From CAYLNM01 sp964385045 (GTDB lineage: Bacteria > Planctomycetota > Phycisphaerae > Phycisphaerales > SM1A02), in NCBI GenBank assembly GCA_964385045.1, contig CAYLNM010000057.1:1-24342 (forward strand): a DNA stretch of 24,342 bases, given 5' to 3'. Of the stretch, positions 22,265-24,342 are shown piece after piece. The translations under genes and the position numbers were made by a program. Below the pieces are notes generated by a model. That model did not search any database and had not been told where the DNA came from. It worked only from the letters and a program-made list of their open reading frames with translations. The number at the start of each line of letters is the position of its first letter. The stretch's first letter is position 1.

Positions 22265-24263
22265 CCGTGGGCCCGGGCGCTCGGGACGGGTCGGGGCGAT
22301 GGGCCGAGCGCTGCGGCCGGTGGTGCTCGCGGGCGCGGTGGTGGCCGCGGGCGGGACGAGCGCGACGAGCCTCGCCGCCGTCGCCGCGACGGCCCAGCCC
22401 GACCTGGGGCTCCGGCGGCCGGCCGATCCGCCGCCGGTGCGGCACGCCCCGGCGGCCCTGCACGCACGGCTGGACCTCGCGCGGGCGAGCCTCGAGCGGG
22501 CGCGGCGGGTCGCCCGCGGGTCCGAGCGCGAGGCGGTGGACGCGGCCCTCGCGCTCCGCCGGGTGCTGGCCGACCTGGCCCCGACGGAGCTCGCGCCGGG
22601 GGATGCGGACGCGGCATCGGCGCTGGTGATGGCGGCCCAGGTCGTCGCCGAGTCGGCGGCGTGGGACGCGGTGCTCCGCCGCGGGCTCGACGAGCCGACG
22701 GTGGCCGGGGCGATCCGCCGGTTCACGGCGGTGCTCGAGGGGGGCGCGGCGGACGAGGCCCGGTCCCGGCTGGCCGCGGCGGCACGCATCCTGCTCGAGG
22801 CGACGGCGGTCGGGGGCGAGGCCGGGCCGACCGGCGGGCCGGACGCGGCGGGCGCCGCCGGGGTCGGGCGCGGAGCGGCCGCCGCGGAGGCCGCGGCCCG
22901 GCTCGACGCCGCCGTCCGTGCCGCGGACTGGCTCGGCGACCGCGACGACCTGCTGGCGGCCCAGCGGGCGGGCGACGCGGGCCCCGGCGCGACCGCCGTG
23001 ATCCGCGAGGCGGCATCGGTGATCGAGCGGCTGAACCGGCTGGAGCCCACGGCTCGGCGGCGCGTTCGTGCGCGAGCCGCGGTCGGCCGGCTCGCGGAGG
23101 CGTGGCCGGCGGACGCCGATCCGATCGCGCTGGCGGAGGTCGACCGCGGGTGGAGACGGCTCGGCGGCCTCGTCGACACGGCGCTCCGCCGCCGGGCGAT
23201 CGCCGGGCGGCCGGCCCCCGCGGATCTCGACATCGCGCTGCGGCGGCTGACCGGCGTGCTGAACGACCGGGCGGAGGCGGCCGAGCTGGTGGCCTTCGAC
23301 CGACTGGAGGACCTGCTGCTGGGCCCGGAGCCGTCGCGCGATCCGGCGCTGGTCTCGATCGCGGTGGGATTCCGGCAGGCGGTGGACCGACTCGACCGGC
23401 TGCACGAGCGCGCCGACTGGCTCGCGGCGGCGGAGCGGATCGATCCCGAGCTCCGCGCGACGGCGGAGGCCTGGATCGACGAGCGGCTGGTCCGGCTCGG
23501 CGCGCCCGCCCTCCGGGTCCGGGCCGGGCGCCGGCTCGACGAGCTCGGGGCCCTGCTGGCCCGCATCGACGACCCGCCCGGCCGGCAGCGCATGGAGGAT
23601 CCGCGCCCCGGCGACCGCGCGCTCGTGCGCGAGCGGACCCGGGAGGTGGTGCGGGCGGTCGACGCGGCGCGGCGCGAGCGGCTGCGGCTCGTGCTCACCG
23701 GCGAGGCGGCGCCGGCCGCGAGCGGGCTCGAGCGGTGGCTCGACGTGCTGGCGATGATCGAGACCGTGGGGGCGGCGCGGGAGCGGCTCGCGCGCGACGG
23801 TCCCGCGGCCGCCCGGTCGCACCCCGACTGGTTCCCCGCCCGTCCGGCCGAGACGATCGTGCACGAGGCGGCCCGGGCGATCGGCGTGGCGGTCGACCGT
23901 GCCCTGGACGACGCGGTCGCGGGGCCGCCGACCGACGCCGTCACCGTCGCCCGGGCCCGCGTCGCGCTCGCCGCCGCTTGGCTCGCGGCGGCGCGGACCG
24001 GCGCCGCCGCCGCCGCGGCCATCGCCGGGCGCCCGGACGCGACCGGCCGCGCCCCGTCGGTGCCGCCGTCCATGCTCGCCGCCGTGCGTCCATCCTCGGG
24101 CACCGCGCTGGCCGAGGTCTCGGTCCACCTGCTGGAGGCCGGCGCCGCCGCACGGGCCGGGGACGACGCGGCGGCCGAGGCCCACGTCGAGCTCGCCGCC
24201 TGGCTCGCGGCCCGCGACTTCGATCCCACCCGCCCCGGGCGGACGATCCCGGCGGGCGGCTGA
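22254..24263 (+). CDS. Secreted Ala/Arg-rich helical protein of unknown function
   Basis: 669 residues from the GTG at 22254, which has GGAGG 7 bases upstream and lies 11 bases inside the glycosyltransferase gene; an ATG at 22299 (residue 16) is the alternative start. A signal peptide is likely: MGRALR, a hydrophobic Ala/Val/Gly core, and a cut near ATA/QP (about residue 48). The mature part is almost wholly helical, with many Ala, Arg, Glu, Asp and Leu and no Cys. Helical blocks such as ARLDLARASLERARRVARGS (about 76-95), AIRRFTAVLEGGAADEARSR and the ERLNRLEPTARRRVR region recall a helical-repeat or coiled-coil scaffold. I recognise no domain. Consistent coding bias and tight coupling argue that it is a real gene. 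It is probably periplasmic and linked by position to the glycosyltransferase. Confidence 0.82.
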   Translation: MSGDRGPGRSGRVGAMGRALRPVVLAGAVVAAGGTSATSLAAVAATAQPDLGLRRPADPPPVRHAPAALHARLDLARASLERARRVARGSEREAVDAALALRRVLADLAPTELAPGDADAASALVMAAQVVAESAAWDAVLRRGLDEPTVAGAIRRFTAVLEGGAADEARSRLAAAARILLEATAVGGEAGPTGGPDAAGAAGVGRGAAAAEAAARLDAAVRAADWLGDRDDLLAAQRAGDAGPGATAVIREAASVIERLNRLEPTARRRVRARAAVGRLAEAWPADADPIALAEVDRGWRRLGGLVDTALRRRAIAGRPAPADLDIALRRLTGVLNDRAEAAELVAFDRLEDLLLGPEPSRDPALVSIAVGFRQAVDRLDRLHERADWLAAAERIDPELRATAEAWIDERLVRLGAPALRVRAGRRLDELGALLARIDDPPGRQRMEDPRPGDRALVRERTREVVRAVDAARRERLRLVLTGEAAPAASGLERWLDVLAMIETVGAARERLARDGPAAARSHPDWFPARPAETIVHEAARAIGVAVDRALDDAVAGPPTDAVTVARARVALAAAWLAAARTGAAAAAAIAGRPDATGRAPSVPPSMLAAVRPSSGTALAEVSVHLLEAGAAARAGDDAAAEAHVELAAWLAARDFDPTRPGRTIPAGG

Positions 24264-24342
24264 GCCGTCCGCCGCCCGCGGCCCTCGCCCGCCGGCCGCC
24301 CGCCGGCCGGCCGCCCACCCGCCGTTCGCCGGGTCGTTCGAC
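24264..24342. other. Right edge, no gene seen
   Basis: The last 79 bases are a repetitive GCCGGCCGCC-type stretch after the secreted-protein stop. They can pair in many ways, so a terminator is possible but not specifically supported. Confidence 0.4.

Noticed and set aside
21203..24229. 1008-residue - strand frame opposite the glycosyltransferase and secreted protein
   Set aside because: Ala/Ser/Arg-rich repeats without motifs, while the + strand genes have ribosome binding sites, coupling and, for GT4, clear motifs.
1..24342. Insertion sequences, integrases, prophage or a defence island
   Set aside because: No transposase, integrase, phage or defence-type protein, and no target-site duplications; the gene content is core-like throughout.

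Overview
This is a very GC-rich chromosomal window with tightly packed, mostly overlapping bacterial genes and no mobile elements, tRNAs, rRNAs or CRISPR. The cell is Gram-negative-like: it has an outer-membrane porin with a C-terminal Phe and type IV pilus parts. Very high GC, a eukaryote-type (UAP1-like) UDP-sugar pyrophosphorylase, an archaeal-type adenylate-kinase-like protein and minor pilins with large Asp-rich passengers together suggest a planctomycete, perhaps Phycisphaerae. That placement is inference; no marker gene is present.

Layout. (1) 341-6658, + strand: a type IV pilus block of PilT retraction ATPase, PilC/GspF platform protein, a PilV/GspI-like minor prepilin, an 851-residue PilX/GspK-like protein with a large acidic passenger, and a PilW-like prepilin. 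(2) 6741-9460, - strand: a COG0720 pterin synthase whose stop overlaps the start of polyphosphate kinase. (3) 9700-11223, + strand: an alpha-D-phosphohexomutase, divergent from the previous pair. (4) 11304-13802, - strand: pdxJ, dapA and a Nudix hydrolase, in transcription order. (5) 14025-16162, + strand: a PhoU-like protein overlapping a UAP1-like UTP:sugar-1-phosphate uridylyltransferase. (6) 16593-17978, + strand: a coiled-coil porin of OprO/OprP type. (7) 17979-18757: a 779-base gap packed with stem-loops, one a 16-bp helix capped by C(UUCG)G. This is the best candidate in the window for something undescribed (a structured RNA). (8) 18758-24263, + strand: an AdkA-like/nucleoside-deoxyribosyltransferase-like two-domain protein, truA with a 120-residue Ala/Gly tail, a GT4 glycosyltransferase, and a secreted helical protein of unknown function. 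The last three genes overlap or nearly so.

How the genes may work together. The pilus block supplies the platform, retraction motor and three minor pilins. PilV-, PilX- and PilW-like proteins side by side look like a pilus-tip set whose X member carries an unusually large, probably calcium-binding head. Polyphosphate kinase, the PhoU-like protein and the OprO/P-like porin give the middle of the window a phosphate theme, although they are not one operon. The phosphohexomutase and the UAP1-like enzyme could act in successive steps of UDP-sugar supply.

Most gene ends and both convergent junctions have strong GC stem-loops without a T-tract. Almost every long reading frame on the other strands is a by-product of the base composition and was left out.
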